Assembly: GCA_947176065.1 (NCBI GenBank)
Contig: CAMWPB010000003.1
Span: forward strand, 62,001-126,000
DNA length: 64,000 nt
Reading direction: 5' to 3'
Source of the DNA: an uncultured Lachnospiraceae bacterium
GTDB lineage: Bacteria; Bacillota; Clostridia; Lachnospirales; Lachnospiraceae
Position numbers and translations under genes: made by a program. Numbering within the stretch: the first letter of the stretch is position 1; each line of letters opens with the position of its first letter. The notes beneath the pieces were generated by a model. That model saw only the letters and a list, made by a program, of their open reading frames with translations. It had not been told where the DNA came from and did no database searches. Positions 1-8,610 of this stretch are shown in pieces.

Positions 1-382
1 CCCCTTCCAGGCTGACCTGAATAAAATTTCTGTCTCCCTTGGTCGCCACCACACTCTCTCTGTGGTCAATTTTTTCCTCCAGTTCCCTGCTGATGGACTT
101 ACCCAGCAGATTCTTCATACCGCCCGACACTGCTATAAACTGGTCCCTGTCCGTAATCAGCGCGATATGGCCGGATACCTGTGCCATACTCTCCGCATAC
201 TGTTTGGCAAAAGTACCCATTTCACCGATGGGCGAATATTTTTTTAAAATGATCTCGCCTTCCCTGTCCGTATATATTTCCAGCGGGTCCGCCTCCCTGA
301 TCCGCAGGGTCCTGCGGATTTCCTTGGGGATCACAATACGTCCCAGATCATCTATTCTTCTGACTATTCCTGTTGCTTTCAT
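1..382 (-). CDS. spoVT: Stage V sporulation protein T (AbrB-family regulator), 3' end outside window
   Basis: The reverse strand encodes MKATGIVRRIDDLGRIVIPK, the classic start of SpoVT, an AbrB-type transcription factor that modulates sigma-G-dependent forespore genes. About 127 codons are present and the reading frame runs off the left edge, so the C-terminal part is missing. The N-terminal swapped-hairpin AbrB DNA-binding domain covers roughly residues 1-50, and the visible remainder matches the beginning of the GAF-like C-terminal domain (AQVSGHIALITDRDQFIAVSG). The ATG at 382-380 is preceded by GGAGGT at 391-396. Its presence argues for a spore-forming lineage. Identification rests on sequence resemblance recognised by eye and is strong for the N-terminal domain. 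Confidence 0.93.
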   Translation of the reverse strand, partial: MKATGIVRRIDDLGRIVIPKEIRRTLRIREADPLEIYTDREGEIILKKYSPIGEMGTFAKQYAESMAQVSGHIALITDRDQFIAVSGGMKNLLGKSISRELEEKIDHRESVVATKGDRNFIQVSLEG

Positions 383-488
383 ATGCTATAACCTCCATCT
401 ACAAATCGTAGTTATTTTATTTTTATGTTTTACTATTATTTGTAGCGAAGGAAATTATATACATTCAGTTACGCTTCAATTATATTGG

Positions 489-1625
489 TTACTGCAATCT
501 GAAGAATAAGGTATTTTCGTCTGTATTGGCAAAATTATCAGGTCTGACCCCTCTATTTTTATAATCACTTAAATATAACAGACCACCATCATATCCTTTC
601 GGGTAGAGGAAGTCAAATTTTAAAGTACATGTGAGTGAGGAATTGCCTTCTGCATCCTCTACCCAGCCGGTATTGCTCTCTGTCAATATTGCCCTGCACT
701 CTGTATAATCCTGCCCTTTCCAGCTAACGGTATGTGTCGCCTCGTTATCCCAGTCAGGCTCATACTCACCATACTCACCATCTCCCTGGCCACCTTCCTC
801 ATCTTTTATATAATAGCTATCATAGCCATAAAACACATTCCCTCCCTCATCTGGTGTATCATATTCAATCTGCATTTCCACGGTTTTCCATTCATATCCC
901 TCTTTTCCTTCATGTGTTTCATCAGAATCAAATACCTGATAATCCGTCACGGTTGCCCGTGCTGTAATTCTGGCGTCTAAGTCTATACCAGCATTTTTCT
1001 CGAAAGCGGTCAAAAATACCTCTGTTAAATTTTCAAAATTACCTGTTACGCCAAATCCTTCACTAAACTGACGCATCAAATTTTCTTCCGTAACTGCAAC
1101 CATTTCCCCGTCAATCTCAAAGGAGTCTACGTCTCCATACACTCCCTCCATAAAAAAATCCGTAAAGTCTGCATAATCTCCTTCTACGCCAAACCTCTCC
1201 TTGAAATCGTCAAGAATCATATCTATATACTCTTGTCTGGTATGAAGAGCGGTACTATAGTCATAAGTTTCACCCACTTCCATAAACTGTCCCTTTACCC
1301 CAAGTTCCTCAAAAGCAGGCGCCAGCACATCTCCTACCGTTTCTCCGCATACAGAGCAGGCTGCCGCTTCCCAATAGGTGGCCTCTGACAGGGCATGTCC
1401 TAACGCTTCCCCCTCTGTCTCCCCGCATACACTGCAAGTCTTTGGTGCTGTACAGGTGGCTTCCTCCCATGTATGCCCTGACACTTCTCCTTCTGTCTCC
1501 CCGCACTTACTACAGGTTTTCGGCTCTGTACAGGTGGCTTCCTGCCAGTCATGAGACAGGCAGCACCCTGTCATCATAAATACAAGCGATACCGCCAACA
1601 TACCCGTTACAATTTTCTTTCGCAT
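489..1625 (-). CDS. Lipoprotein with three Cys-rich 26-residue repeats, function unknown
   Basis: A 378-residue protein with a signal peptide ending in a lipobox (MMTGC, lipidated Cys21), so it should be anchored on the outer face of the membrane. Residues 25-50, 51-76 and 77-102 form three tandem 26-residue repeats built on a His-x-Trp start and a CxxxxxCxxCGETEGE core, a possible metal-binding ribbon. The third copy is degenerate: the first Cys is Tyr and the Trp is lost. The rest is acidic, with two similar helical stretches around residues 130-230 (each with a DDF/LTEVF-like motif, perhaps a duplicated domain) and a beta-rich C-terminal part. The start has AGAGGAGA just upstream. I do not recognise a function; such repeats are common in clostridial surface proteins. 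Confidence 0.82.
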   Translation of the reverse strand: MRKKIVTGMLAVSLVFMMTGCCLSHDWQEATCTEPKTCSKCGETEGEVSGHTWEEATCTAPKTCSVCGETEGEALGHALSEATYWEAAACSVCGETVGDVLAPAFEELGVKGQFMEVGETYDYSTALHTRQEYIDMILDDFKERFGVEGDYADFTDFFMEGVYGDVDSFEIDGEMVAVTEENLMRQFSEGFGVTGNFENLTEVFLTAFEKNAGIDLDARITARATVTDYQVFDSDETHEGKEGYEWKTVEMQIEYDTPDEGGNVFYGYDSYYIKDEEGGQGDGEYGEYEPDWDNEATHTVSWKGQDYTECRAILTESNTGWVEDAEGNSSLTCTLKFDFLYPKGYDGGLLYLSDYKNRGVRPDNFANTDENTLFFRLQ

Positions 1626-1750
1626 ATCAGGTTCTCCTCTTTCATTGTAATATTCTTGATTGTGAATTATCGGATATTATGGATTTTTTGCCAGATAAAG
1701 AAAGGGAAAACAAGATTGAATGAATTCCTGATGCAAACCCGGCGCAATCA

Positions 1751-1759
1751 TGGTATACT
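1751..1759 (+). promoter_or_regulatory. Extended -10 promoter for the carbonic anhydrase gene
   Basis: TGGTATACT is an extended -10 element (TGnTATAmT type) 62 bp upstream of the carbonic anhydrase ATG. There is no good -35 hexamer at the usual distance, as is typical for extended -10 promoters. Predicted from sequence only. Confidence 0.5.
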
Positions 1760-1820
1760 TTTGTTATTAAATTCAGATGCGCAAATAGCGAATAAAATAA
1801 AGAAACGGAGGCATGAAACT

Positions 1821-2384
1821 ATGGCACATCAAAATTTATCCGCTGCAGAGGCAATTGCAAAGCTGAAAGAAGGAAACGAGCGTTATCTGACCGTTTCCAG
1901 CAATCCGGGAGACGTATCTCCGCAGATCAGGCAGAAAACCTGTGACGAGGGGCAGACCCCCTACGCAATCGTTATTACCTGCTCGGATTCCAGAGTCATC
2001 CCTGAGAGTATCTTCACCGCAGGCATCGGCGAACTGTTCACCATCCGCGTAGCCGGAAATGTGATGGATAATCACCAGCTCGGAAGCGTTGAATATGCCG
2101 CCGATCATCTTGGCACAAATCTGGTGGTCGTTCTGGGACATACCCACTGCGGCGCTGTGGGAGCCGCTGTAAGCAGCGATCCAAGCGGATTTGTAAAGTA
2201 CATAACCGATGAAATCAAAAAAGCAATCGGAGATGAGAAGGATGAGTTGAAGGCGAGCTGCCTGAACGTGGAGAGAAGCGTTTCTATCATTAAAGAGAAA
2301 TTAAATCTCACAGATGAATCCTCCCTCAAGGTATGCGGCGCGATTTATCATATCGACAGCGGCAAGGTTGAATTTTTGGACTAA
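1821..2384 (+). CDS. Beta-class carbonic anhydrase
   Basis: A 187-residue cytoplasmic enzyme interconverting CO2 and bicarbonate. The beta-class zinc site is complete: Cys54-x-Asp56-x-Arg58 (CSDSR) and His107-x-x-Cys110 (HTHC). The length fits the compact bacterial beta-carbonic anhydrases. The frame is open further upstream, but the ATG at 1821 is chosen because GGAGG at 1807-1811 sits 9 bases before it and conserved sequence begins there. It is a single-gene unit, with its own extended -10 promoter and a strong hairpin terminator immediately downstream. It probably supplies bicarbonate for carboxylation or pH balance; the specific role cannot be read from context. Confidence 0.93.
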   Translation: MAHQNLSAAEAIAKLKEGNERYLTVSSNPGDVSPQIRQKTCDEGQTPYAIVITCSDSRVIPESIFTAGIGELFTIRVAGNVMDNHQLGSVEYAADHLGTNLVVVLGHTHCGAVGAAVSSDPSGFVKYITDEIKKAIGDEKDELKASCLNVERSVSIIKEKLNLTDESSLKVCGAIYHIDSGKVEFLD

Positions 2385-2395
2385 ACAGAACAGGA

Positions 2396-2444
2396 AAAGG
2401 AAAGCGGCTGCCGTCCCTGTACCAAACGGTTGCCGCTTTCCTTT
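2396..2444. terminator. Bidirectional terminator between carbonic anhydrase and the uronate operon
   Basis: A 19-bp near-perfect inverted repeat: arms 2396-2414 and 2426-2444 with an 11-base loop. One arm begins AAAGG and the other ends CCTTT, so it can act in both directions between the convergent genes. Confidence 0.85.
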
Positions 2445-2459
2445 ATGAAATTTTCCAAA

Positions 2460-4238
2460 CTACCGCTGCACTCTCGCGCCCACTCCGCCCATGACAGCCT
2501 CCACTTCCTTCTTACTTGCCATCGTGGTATCTCCCGGTGTCGTCATCGCCAGAGCGCCATGAGCTGCGCCGTAATTGACGGCCATCTCCGCATCCTTTGT
2601 CGTCATCAACCCATAAATCAATCCCGAAGCAAAGGAATCACCACCGCCCACACGATCCAAAATTTCCAACCTCTCATAATCCTTTGCCTTATAAATCCTA
2701 CCGTCCGCCCAACAGATTGCGCTCCAGTCATTTACCGTGGCCGTCTTTACCTGCCTGAGTGTCGTAGCGACAGCTTTGAAGTTCGGATATTGTTCTACCG
2801 CGCGACGTATCATTTTTCGATATCCTTCCAGATTTAACTCCCTTAAATTTTCATCGTTTCCTTCTACCTCTAAACCCAGACACGCCGTGAAATCTTCCTC
2901 GTTTCCAATCATAACATCCACATACTTCGCAATCTCCCTGTTTACCTCTCTTGCCTTCTCCTTACCACCGATGGCGCTCCACATGGAAGGACGGTAGTTC
3001 AGATCATATGAAACAATTGTCCCGTACTTCTTGGCTGTTCGGATCGCCGCAAGCACAGTCTCGCAGGACTGTTCGGAAAGTGCCGCATAAATACCTCCCG
3101 TATGCAGCCAGCGCACTCCAAGCTCCCCGAATATATATTCCAGATTCAATTCCTCCGGCGTCACCTTCGAGATTGCCGTGTTTGCCCGGTCGGAGCACCC
3201 CACCGCTCCCCGTATGCCGAATCCTCTTTCCGTAAAATTCAACCCATTACGGCAAACACGGCCAATTCCGTCAGTATCCATCCATTTTATCAGCGAAGTA
3301 TCCACGCCTCCCTGCAAAATGAGATCCTCAAGCAGCCTCCCCACTTCATTATCTGCAAATGCCGTGATAACAGCCGTATCCATCTGAAAACACTTTCTAA
3401 GTCCCCGTATCACATTATACTCACCGCCGCCCTCCCAGACACAAAAGTTTCTGGCCGTTCGTATCCTTCCCTCCCCGGGATCAAAACGCAGCATGACCTC
3501 TCCCAAAGACACGGCATCATATTTACAGTCGCTCTTCGGTTTTATCTGCAATTCCATTTTATCGGATGCCTTTGCGGCCATTTCACGAATTTCTACATAT
3601 CCGGGTTCAAGATTCCTCATCTTTGTTACTGCTTTTCTCGTCACTTTCTCAATCTCATCGAACTTCCCGGCCTTTATCAGTTCTTTATTTACCATCCAGC
3701 TGCCACCGCAGGCGATGACCTTATCAAAAGCAAAGTACTCCATCATATTTTCTTCATTGATTCCTCCCGTGGGCATAAATTTCATTTGCCCGTAGGGTGC
3801 ACTCATCGCCTTTAACATAGCAAGGCCGCCCGCTTGCTCTGCCGGAAAAAATTTCACCACCTCAAGGCCCATTTCAAGCGCCGCTTCCACATTGCTTGGA
3901 CTGGAGACGCCGGGGAGCACAGGCAGATTTTTTTCCAGACAGTGTGACACCACTTTCGGATTAAAGCCCGGGCTTACGATAAATTTAGCGCCCGCACGCT
4001 CTGCCCGGTCCACCTGCTCCGTGGTCAGAACTGTCCCCGCCCCCACCAGCATTTCGGGAAACGCCGCGGCTATTTTACGGATAGACTCCTCCGCCGCTGC
4101 AGTTCTAAAGGTAACCTCTGCACAGGGAATACCGCCGTTACACAGCGCTTTTGCCAGAGGTTCGGCATCCTTTGCGTCATCCAGCGCAATCACCGGTACA
4201 ATACCTATCTTACTGATCTCCTCTATAATCGGATTCAT
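2460..4238 (-). CDS. Fused KDPG/KHG aldolase and 2-keto-3-deoxygluconate kinase
   Basis: A 592-residue bifunctional protein. Residues 1-215 are a class I KDPG aldolase with Glu41 (CAEVTFRT) and the Schiff-base lysine Lys129 (VVKFFPAE), which splits 2-keto-3-deoxy-6-phosphogluconate into pyruvate and glyceraldehyde-3-phosphate. After a short linker, residues 240-592 are a PfkB-family sugar kinase with signature RVGGGDSFASG and catalytic base Asp534; it should phosphorylate 2-keto-3-deoxygluconate. The two are normally separate proteins (Eda/KdgA and KdgK). The fusion joins the last two steps of the pathway whose earlier enzymes, KduD and KduI, lie immediately upstream (35-bp gap to kduD). The start has AGGAG at 4246-4250. 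Substrate assignment of the kinase half is inferred from operon context. Confidence 0.9.
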   Translation of the reverse strand: MNPIIEEISKIGIVPVIALDDAKDAEPLAKALCNGGIPCAEVTFRTAAAEESIRKIAAAFPEMLVGAGTVLTTEQVDRAERAGAKFIVSPGFNPKVVSHCLEKNLPVLPGVSSPSNVEAALEMGLEVVKFFPAEQAGGLAMLKAMSAPYGQMKFMPTGGINEENMMEYFAFDKVIACGGSWMVNKELIKAGKFDEIEKVTRKAVTKMRNLEPGYVEIREMAAKASDKMELQIKPKSDCKYDAVSLGEVMLRFDPGEGRIRTARNFCVWEGGGEYNVIRGLRKCFQMDTAVITAFADNEVGRLLEDLILQGGVDTSLIKWMDTDGIGRVCRNGLNFTERGFGIRGAVGCSDRANTAISKVTPEELNLEYIFGELGVRWLHTGGIYAALSEQSCETVLAAIRTAKKYGTIVSYDLNYRPSMWSAIGGKEKAREVNREIAKYVDVMIGNEEDFTACLGLEVEGNDENLRELNLEGYRKMIRRAVEQYPNFKAVATTLRQVKTATVNDWSAICWADGRIYKAKDYERLEILDRVGGGDSFASGLIYGLMTTKDAEMAVNYGAAHGALAMTTPGDTTMASKKEVEAVMGGVGARVQR

Positions 4239-4273
4239 CTGCTTACTCCTTTTCTTTTCCTGCTTTTAACTGT

Positions 4274-5080
4274 TTACTGCGGCTGCTTGCCGATATAAGC
4301 GAGAATACCGCCATCTACATACAGCACATGGCCGTTGACAAAATCAGATGCCTCAGAAGCCAGAAATACCGCTGGGCCCTGCAGATCCTCCGTAACGCCC
4401 CAGCGTGCCGCCGGTGTCTTTGCAATAATGAACTGATCGAAAGGATGTCTGCTGCCGTCAGGCTGCTTCTCTCTGAGGGGCGCTGTCTGCGGTGTCGCAA
4501 TATAGCCGGGTCCAATACCGTTACACTGGATATTAAATTCTCCGTACTCCGAGGCGATATTTCTTGTCAGCATCTTAAGCCCGCCCTTAGCCGCCGCATA
4601 CGCGGACACCGTCTCACGCCCCAGCTCGCTCATCATAGAACATATGTTGATGATTTTTCCGTGTCCCTTTTTGATCATACCGGGAATCACGGTTTTTGCC
4701 ACAATAAAGGGCGCATTCAGATCCACATCTATCACCTGCCGGAACTCCGCCGCCGTCATCTCGCACATGGGAATCCTCTTGATGATACCTGCGTTATTTA
4801 CCAGAATGTCAATACCGCCCACTTCTTTCTCCACCTGTGCCACCAGCACCTGTACCTGCTCCTCATTGGTCACGTCGCACACATAGCCATGCGCCTTGAT
4901 TCCTTTCTCCTCATAAGCCGCCAGACCTTTATCCACCAATTCCTGTTTGATATCGTTAAATACGATGGTTGCTCCCGCCGCCGCATACGCACTGGCAATC
5001 GCAAAGCCGATCCCGTAAGAAGCGCCTGTGATAAGCGCCACCTTTCCCTCCAGCGAAAACCGTTTCATAAAATCACTCAT
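4274..5080 (-). CDS. kduD: 2-dehydro-3-deoxy-D-gluconate 5-dehydrogenase (SDR family)
   Basis: A 268-residue short-chain dehydrogenase. The cofactor motif TGASYGIG is at 18-25, NNAG at 95-98, and the catalytic Ser148, Tyr161 and Lys165 are in place. In the KduI/KduD pathway it reduces 2,5-diketo-3-deoxygluconate to 2-keto-3-deoxygluconate. The family also includes gluconate 5-dehydrogenases, which cannot be separated by sequence alone; the neighbouring kduI and KDG kinase/KDPG aldolase favour KduD. AAAGGAG precedes the ATG. It lies 42 bp after kduI in the same operon. Confidence 0.9.
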   Translation of the reverse strand: MSDFMKRFSLEGKVALITGASYGIGFAIASAYAAAGATIVFNDIKQELVDKGLAAYEEKGIKAHGYVCDVTNEEQVQVLVAQVEKEVGGIDILVNNAGIIKRIPMCEMTAAEFRQVIDVDLNAPFIVAKTVIPGMIKKGHGKIINICSMMSELGRETVSAYAAAKGGLKMLTRNIASEYGEFNIQCNGIGPGYIATPQTAPLREKQPDGSRHPFDQFIIAKTPAARWGVTEDLQGPAVFLASEASDFVNGHVLYVDGGILAYIGKQPQ

Positions 5081-5122
5081 ACCTGTTTCTCCTTTCCTGT
5101 ATCCGTCTGTGCCATATCTCTG

Positions 5123-5986
5123 TTATCGCAAATCCTTCATCGCCACGGCATCCATATCGTCAAAAGCCTGGTTTTCTCCCACCATGCCCCAGATAAACGT
5201 GTATGCCCTTGTTCCGCTGCCCGCGTGAATCGACCAGCTTGGCGAAATCACCGCCTCCTCATTCCTCATAACGATATGCCTGGTCTCGTCAGGTTCTCCC
5301 ATATAATGCATCACAAAGGCATCCTCCGGCATCTCAAAATAGAGATAAACCTCCATCCGCCTGTCATGGGTATGGCATGGCATGGTATTCCATACGCTGC
5401 CCGGTTTTAATCCCGTCATGCCCATCACAAGCTGGCAGCTCTCCACCTGACCCGGCAAAATATATTTACAGATCACTCTATGGTTAGAATCCTCCAAAGA
5501 ACCAAGCTCCACCTTATTCTCCTCTTTGATAACCACTACGCCCTCTCCGGCTTCCCCCTCGGGTCTGATCAGTACCGTCGGATATACTTTGTGTGCCGGC
5601 GCGCTGTTTATGTAAAATTTAGCCGGATTCTTTCCGTCTTTGCTCGCAAAACGGATATCTTTTGATCCCATGCCGATGTACATACCGTCCTTATAACCAA
5701 GCTCATAAGTCTTTCCGTCTACGGTGACAACACCTGCCCCGCCAATATTGATCACGCCCATCTCCCGTCTCTGAAGAAAATATTTCGCCCGCAGTTCGTC
5801 TCCTGCCATAAGCGCTAATTCTTTCATAACAGGTGTCGCCGCCCCTGTTATGATACGGTCAATATGGCTGTACACAAGCTTAATCTCGTCCGCTGCAAAC
5901 AAGTTCTGAATCAGGAATTCCTCCCGAAGCCGTTCTGTCGTGTAATGCTTCACGTCCTTCGGTGAAGCCGCTGTTCTGAGTTCCAT
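5123..5986 (-). CDS. kduI: 5-dehydro-4-deoxy-D-glucuronate isomerase
   Basis: A 287-residue cupin-type isomerase matching KduI over its full length. The zinc ligands expected from the E. coli enzyme are present as His205, His207 (PCHTHDRR), Glu212 and His254. It converts 5-keto-4-deoxyuronate, formed spontaneously when unsaturated uronates are released by GH88 or GH105 enzymes, into 2,5-diketo-3-deoxygluconate, the substrate of KduD. The gene sits between the discoidin-like protein gene (70 bp upstream) and kduD (42 bp downstream). An AAGGGA motif precedes the ATG. Confidence 0.94.
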   Translation of the reverse strand: MELRTAASPKDVKHYTTERLREEFLIQNLFAADEIKLVYSHIDRIITGAATPVMKELALMAGDELRAKYFLQRREMGVINIGGAGVVTVDGKTYELGYKDGMYIGMGSKDIRFASKDGKNPAKFYINSAPAHKVYPTVLIRPEGEAGEGVVVIKEENKVELGSLEDSNHRVICKYILPGQVESCQLVMGMTGLKPGSVWNTMPCHTHDRRMEVYLYFEMPEDAFVMHYMGEPDETRHIVMRNEEAVISPSWSIHAGSGTRAYTFIWGMVGENQAFDDMDAVAMKDLR

Positions 5987-6056
5987 AACAAATCCCTTCC
6001 TCTCTTCGAAAATTCTTTATTATCATCCATTTTCATGGTATTCCATGACTGCTTTC

Positions 6057-6848
6057 TCAGGGATTCCGTCCATACACCTCAATCTGGCTGAGCGCCGGAA
6101 ACGGCGACGGGTCATCCGCTTTTATCAGATCATAGAGCCTCACCCAGATAATCCGCTTTTTTTCAAAGCATATTTCATGTGGACGAATGCTCTTTTCCAA
6201 ATCCCACACAAGCACGGAGCCATCGGAAAATTCCAGCTTTACCTGCCTCCACCAGTTATCGTGCGGAAAATCCGCTCGGGTATAAAGCCGGATTTTATCC
6301 GTCTCCACTTCTCTTCCGAAATCCACCTTCATCTCTGCATCATCCTGCATGTTAATTCCCCATGACGCATATGGCCATTCTCCATGCCCCCGATTCTCAC
6401 AAACACCGTCTATGGCATTGCGCGCCGCAAATACCGACTCTCCTCTGGTCTCCACATTTGCGGTTGCATGAGGAAAGCATTCCGTATCTCCGTGCCGGTC
6501 ATATACATTAAGCGCAAGGTTCCTGTATGCACCAATTTCCTCCTGTTCCGCCGTCCTCACATACAGATAATGCTTTTCCCCGTAAAAAGCTTTGGGGGAA
6601 TACGGAATCCGTCTTTCCCCGAAAGGCACCTCATAAACGGTCTTTCCCTCTCTGAGATAGCAAAACGCTGCTCCCAGGGCGTCGTCGGCCTGCCAGACTA
6701 CATAGACATCCTTCTTCGAAGCCTCTATCTCTATGCGGTCTCCTTCGCAATAGGATCGGTCGTATACCAGACCTGCATAGTCCTCCCCTACGCTTTCGCA
6801 GAGTATTTCATTTTCCTTATTGATGATTCTTAATGTATAGGAAACCAT
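6057..6848 (-). CDS. Cytoplasmic protein with C-terminal F5/8 type C (discoidin)-like domain
   Basis: A 263-residue protein starting at MVSYTLRIINKENE. The frame is open another 22 codons upstream, but the ATG at 6848 is preceded by GGAGG at 6855-6859 and follows the upstream gene's stop by 11 bases. Residues 1-110 are a beta-rich domain of unknown type. Residues ~110-263 resemble an F5/8 type C/galactose-binding fold (LALNVY..., ASWGINMQDDAEMKVDFGREVETDKIRLYTRAD shortened here; ending SQIEVYG). There is no signal peptide, so it would bind sugar inside the cell. It lies between the DUF2264 gene and kduI, suggesting handling of the imported oligosaccharide. The catalytic role, if any, is unknown. 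Confidence 0.78.
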   Translation of the reverse strand: MVSYTLRIINKENEILCESVGEDYAGLVYDRSYCEGDRIEIEASKKDVYVVWQADDALGAAFCYLREGKTVYEVPFGERRIPYSPKAFYGEKHYLYVRTAEQEEIGAYRNLALNVYDRHGDTECFPHATANVETRGESVFAARNAIDGVCENRGHGEWPYASWGINMQDDAEMKVDFGREVETDKIRLYTRADFPHDNWWRQVKLEFSDGSVLVWDLEKSIRPHEICFEKKRIIWVRLYDLIKADDPSPFPALSQIEVYGRNP

Positions 6849-6859
6849 TCCCCACCTCC

Positions 6860-8581
6860 TCACTTTTCCCTTATCTTTGCCGTTACTTCTGTCTCGATCT
6901 CGCTCCTGCCGCATGGAATCCGATATCGGATAGCCGGTATTCTGGTCATGGCATGGAGCAGATTGGTGTTACACGCCGTCATAATAATCTCCCCGGTGCC
7001 TTCTCCCTTTACCCGTTTGACCAGACAGCTACTATAACAGTTGGCAAGCAGCGCCATATCTTCCACCGCCCGCTGCACCTCTCCATCGACATCAATTTCC
7101 ACCGCGAACCCGCCATCATAAGCCTCGCATTCTCTGCCGCTCACGATACTGTGTCTGCGGATATGCCCTTCTTTTGTTGGGGTAATCGTCGTAGTGACAT
7201 GAATCCCTTCACAGGGATTCCACTCCGACACCACCTCCGTCCCCGTCACCTGAAACCGCTCGCAGATTCTTCGCGGATACACATAGCCGCCCACAACAAA
7301 CGCAAGCATACTGTCCGCCGCAGCCTCAGTAATTTCAAAATTTGACTTGGCTGCGCTGAATGCGAACCGGGTGTCATAAGCAAATTTTCCGTACTTTGCC
7401 GGACTCTGACCGTGCCCGTAGGGACTGTAATTCCCCGGAACATAGGCCGTGACATGCCCCGGATAACGGCGAATCAGCATATCCGCCCGGGGCAGCGCTT
7501 TCTGTTCCTCAAGCTGCGGCAGCGGCTCTGCCTCCGCTTTCCAGAAAGGATGCCCGTCAGGCAGCATCAGCACCGCGAAGGTTTTGAGCGACCAGTATGC
7601 GGAACCTGGCCCGTTATAATTCTCCGCCATAATGAGATTGGAATAGCCGTAACCTATGGTCAGAATGTCGTCCCTGTCAAAGATAGGTCTCCTCATCCAG
7701 TCGCTCAAATGTCTCACGATCAGCCCTTTCATCACGCCCACAGGAAAAGGTTCCACTCCGGCCATCAGACAGGCCGAAAAAAAACTCACCTGCGCAAAAC
7801 GATATGTAAGTGATCTGCCAAAGGGCAGCGCAGCTCCCTCCTCATCAAACCAATAGATAAACTGTCTGCCGAAAAGCACAGCCCTCTCCCTGTAATTTCT
7901 GCACCGTATCGGATCTTCCTTTTCCATTATCTTCGCATAAAATAAACTATAAAAATGAATGGCAAAGGACACATAATAATCCTTCTGCCCGGAATCACCG
8001 TCCTGATACCAGCCATCTCCCAGATAAAAACTGTCAGCGCCTTGCAGATACTGTTCCATCTTATCGGCGTCGTATGGCCTCCCCAGATTTTTAAGCGCCA
8101 GGTTCACCAACACCGCAAACAAAACCCAGTTGCAGACCGGCAATTCATACTGATTGATCCCGTAAAGCCAGTCACACAGATTATTTTTTTCTGCCTCTGC
8201 AAGAGGCTCCCACAGCTTTTCGGGTGCAAGAATCAATCCGTAGGATATGGCCGCCATCTCCACGAAGCGTTGGTCAAAGGCATGAAAGCCGCCCCAATAC
8301 TCCTTCCCGCACGGGTTCGTTCCTGCCACAAGCCCCTTTCTGTAAATTTCCTCAAATTCCGGCGCGCTTCCGCCCCCGGCCCAGAAAGGCACCAGTCCCC
8401 ACAGCGGCCTTGAGAAAGCCTCCAGACGAATCGCCTTCTGATCATAGTTGGTAGCCGTCACCCCAAGCAGAAGCTCCGCCCTCTCCTTACTGTAATATGG
8501 CAGCAGCGGACGCAGAAGCTCCATAAGCAGTTCTCTGAAATCAGCCTTATCCCTCAGCTTTCCTTCCCATTCTCTTCTCAT
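6860..8581 (-). CDS. DUF2264 domain-containing protein
   Basis: A 573-residue protein beginning MRREWEGKLRDKADF. An upstream extension overlaps the GH88 gene and lacks a ribosome site, whereas the ATG at 8581 has GGAG at 8590-8593. The N-terminal two thirds (~residues 20-400), rich in aromatic residues and helices, match the DUF2264 family, which is predicted to adopt an (alpha/alpha)6 toroid like many polysaccharide lyases and unsaturated glycoside hydrolases. The C-terminal third is beta-rich. It has no signal peptide, so it acts in the cytoplasm. It lies between the GH88 hydrolase and the discoidin-like protein, so a role in trimming uronate oligosaccharides is likely but unproven. Confidence 0.85.
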   Translation of the reverse strand: MRREWEGKLRDKADFRELLMELLRPLLPYYSKERAELLLGVTATNYDQKAIRLEAFSRPLWGLVPFWAGGGSAPEFEEIYRKGLVAGTNPCGKEYWGGFHAFDQRFVEMAAISYGLILAPEKLWEPLAEAEKNNLCDWLYGINQYELPVCNWVLFAVLVNLALKNLGRPYDADKMEQYLQGADSFYLGDGWYQDGDSGQKDYYVSFAIHFYSLFYAKIMEKEDPIRCRNYRERAVLFGRQFIYWFDEEGAALPFGRSLTYRFAQVSFFSACLMAGVEPFPVGVMKGLIVRHLSDWMRRPIFDRDDILTIGYGYSNLIMAENYNGPGSAYWSLKTFAVLMLPDGHPFWKAEAEPLPQLEEQKALPRADMLIRRYPGHVTAYVPGNYSPYGHGQSPAKYGKFAYDTRFAFSAAKSNFEITEAAADSMLAFVVGGYVYPRRICERFQVTGTEVVSEWNPCEGIHVTTTITPTKEGHIRRHSIVSGRECEAYDGGFAVEIDVDGEVQRAVEDMALLANCYSSCLVKRVKGEGTGEIIMTACNTNLLHAMTRIPAIRYRIPCGRSEIETEVTAKIREK

Positions 8582-8610
8582 CCCACTCTCTCCTCTTCCG
8601 ATTACGGAGA

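Noticed and set aside
39..509. Plus-strand open frame at the left edge
   Set aside because: The opposite strand encodes an unmistakable SpoVT with a good ribosome site.
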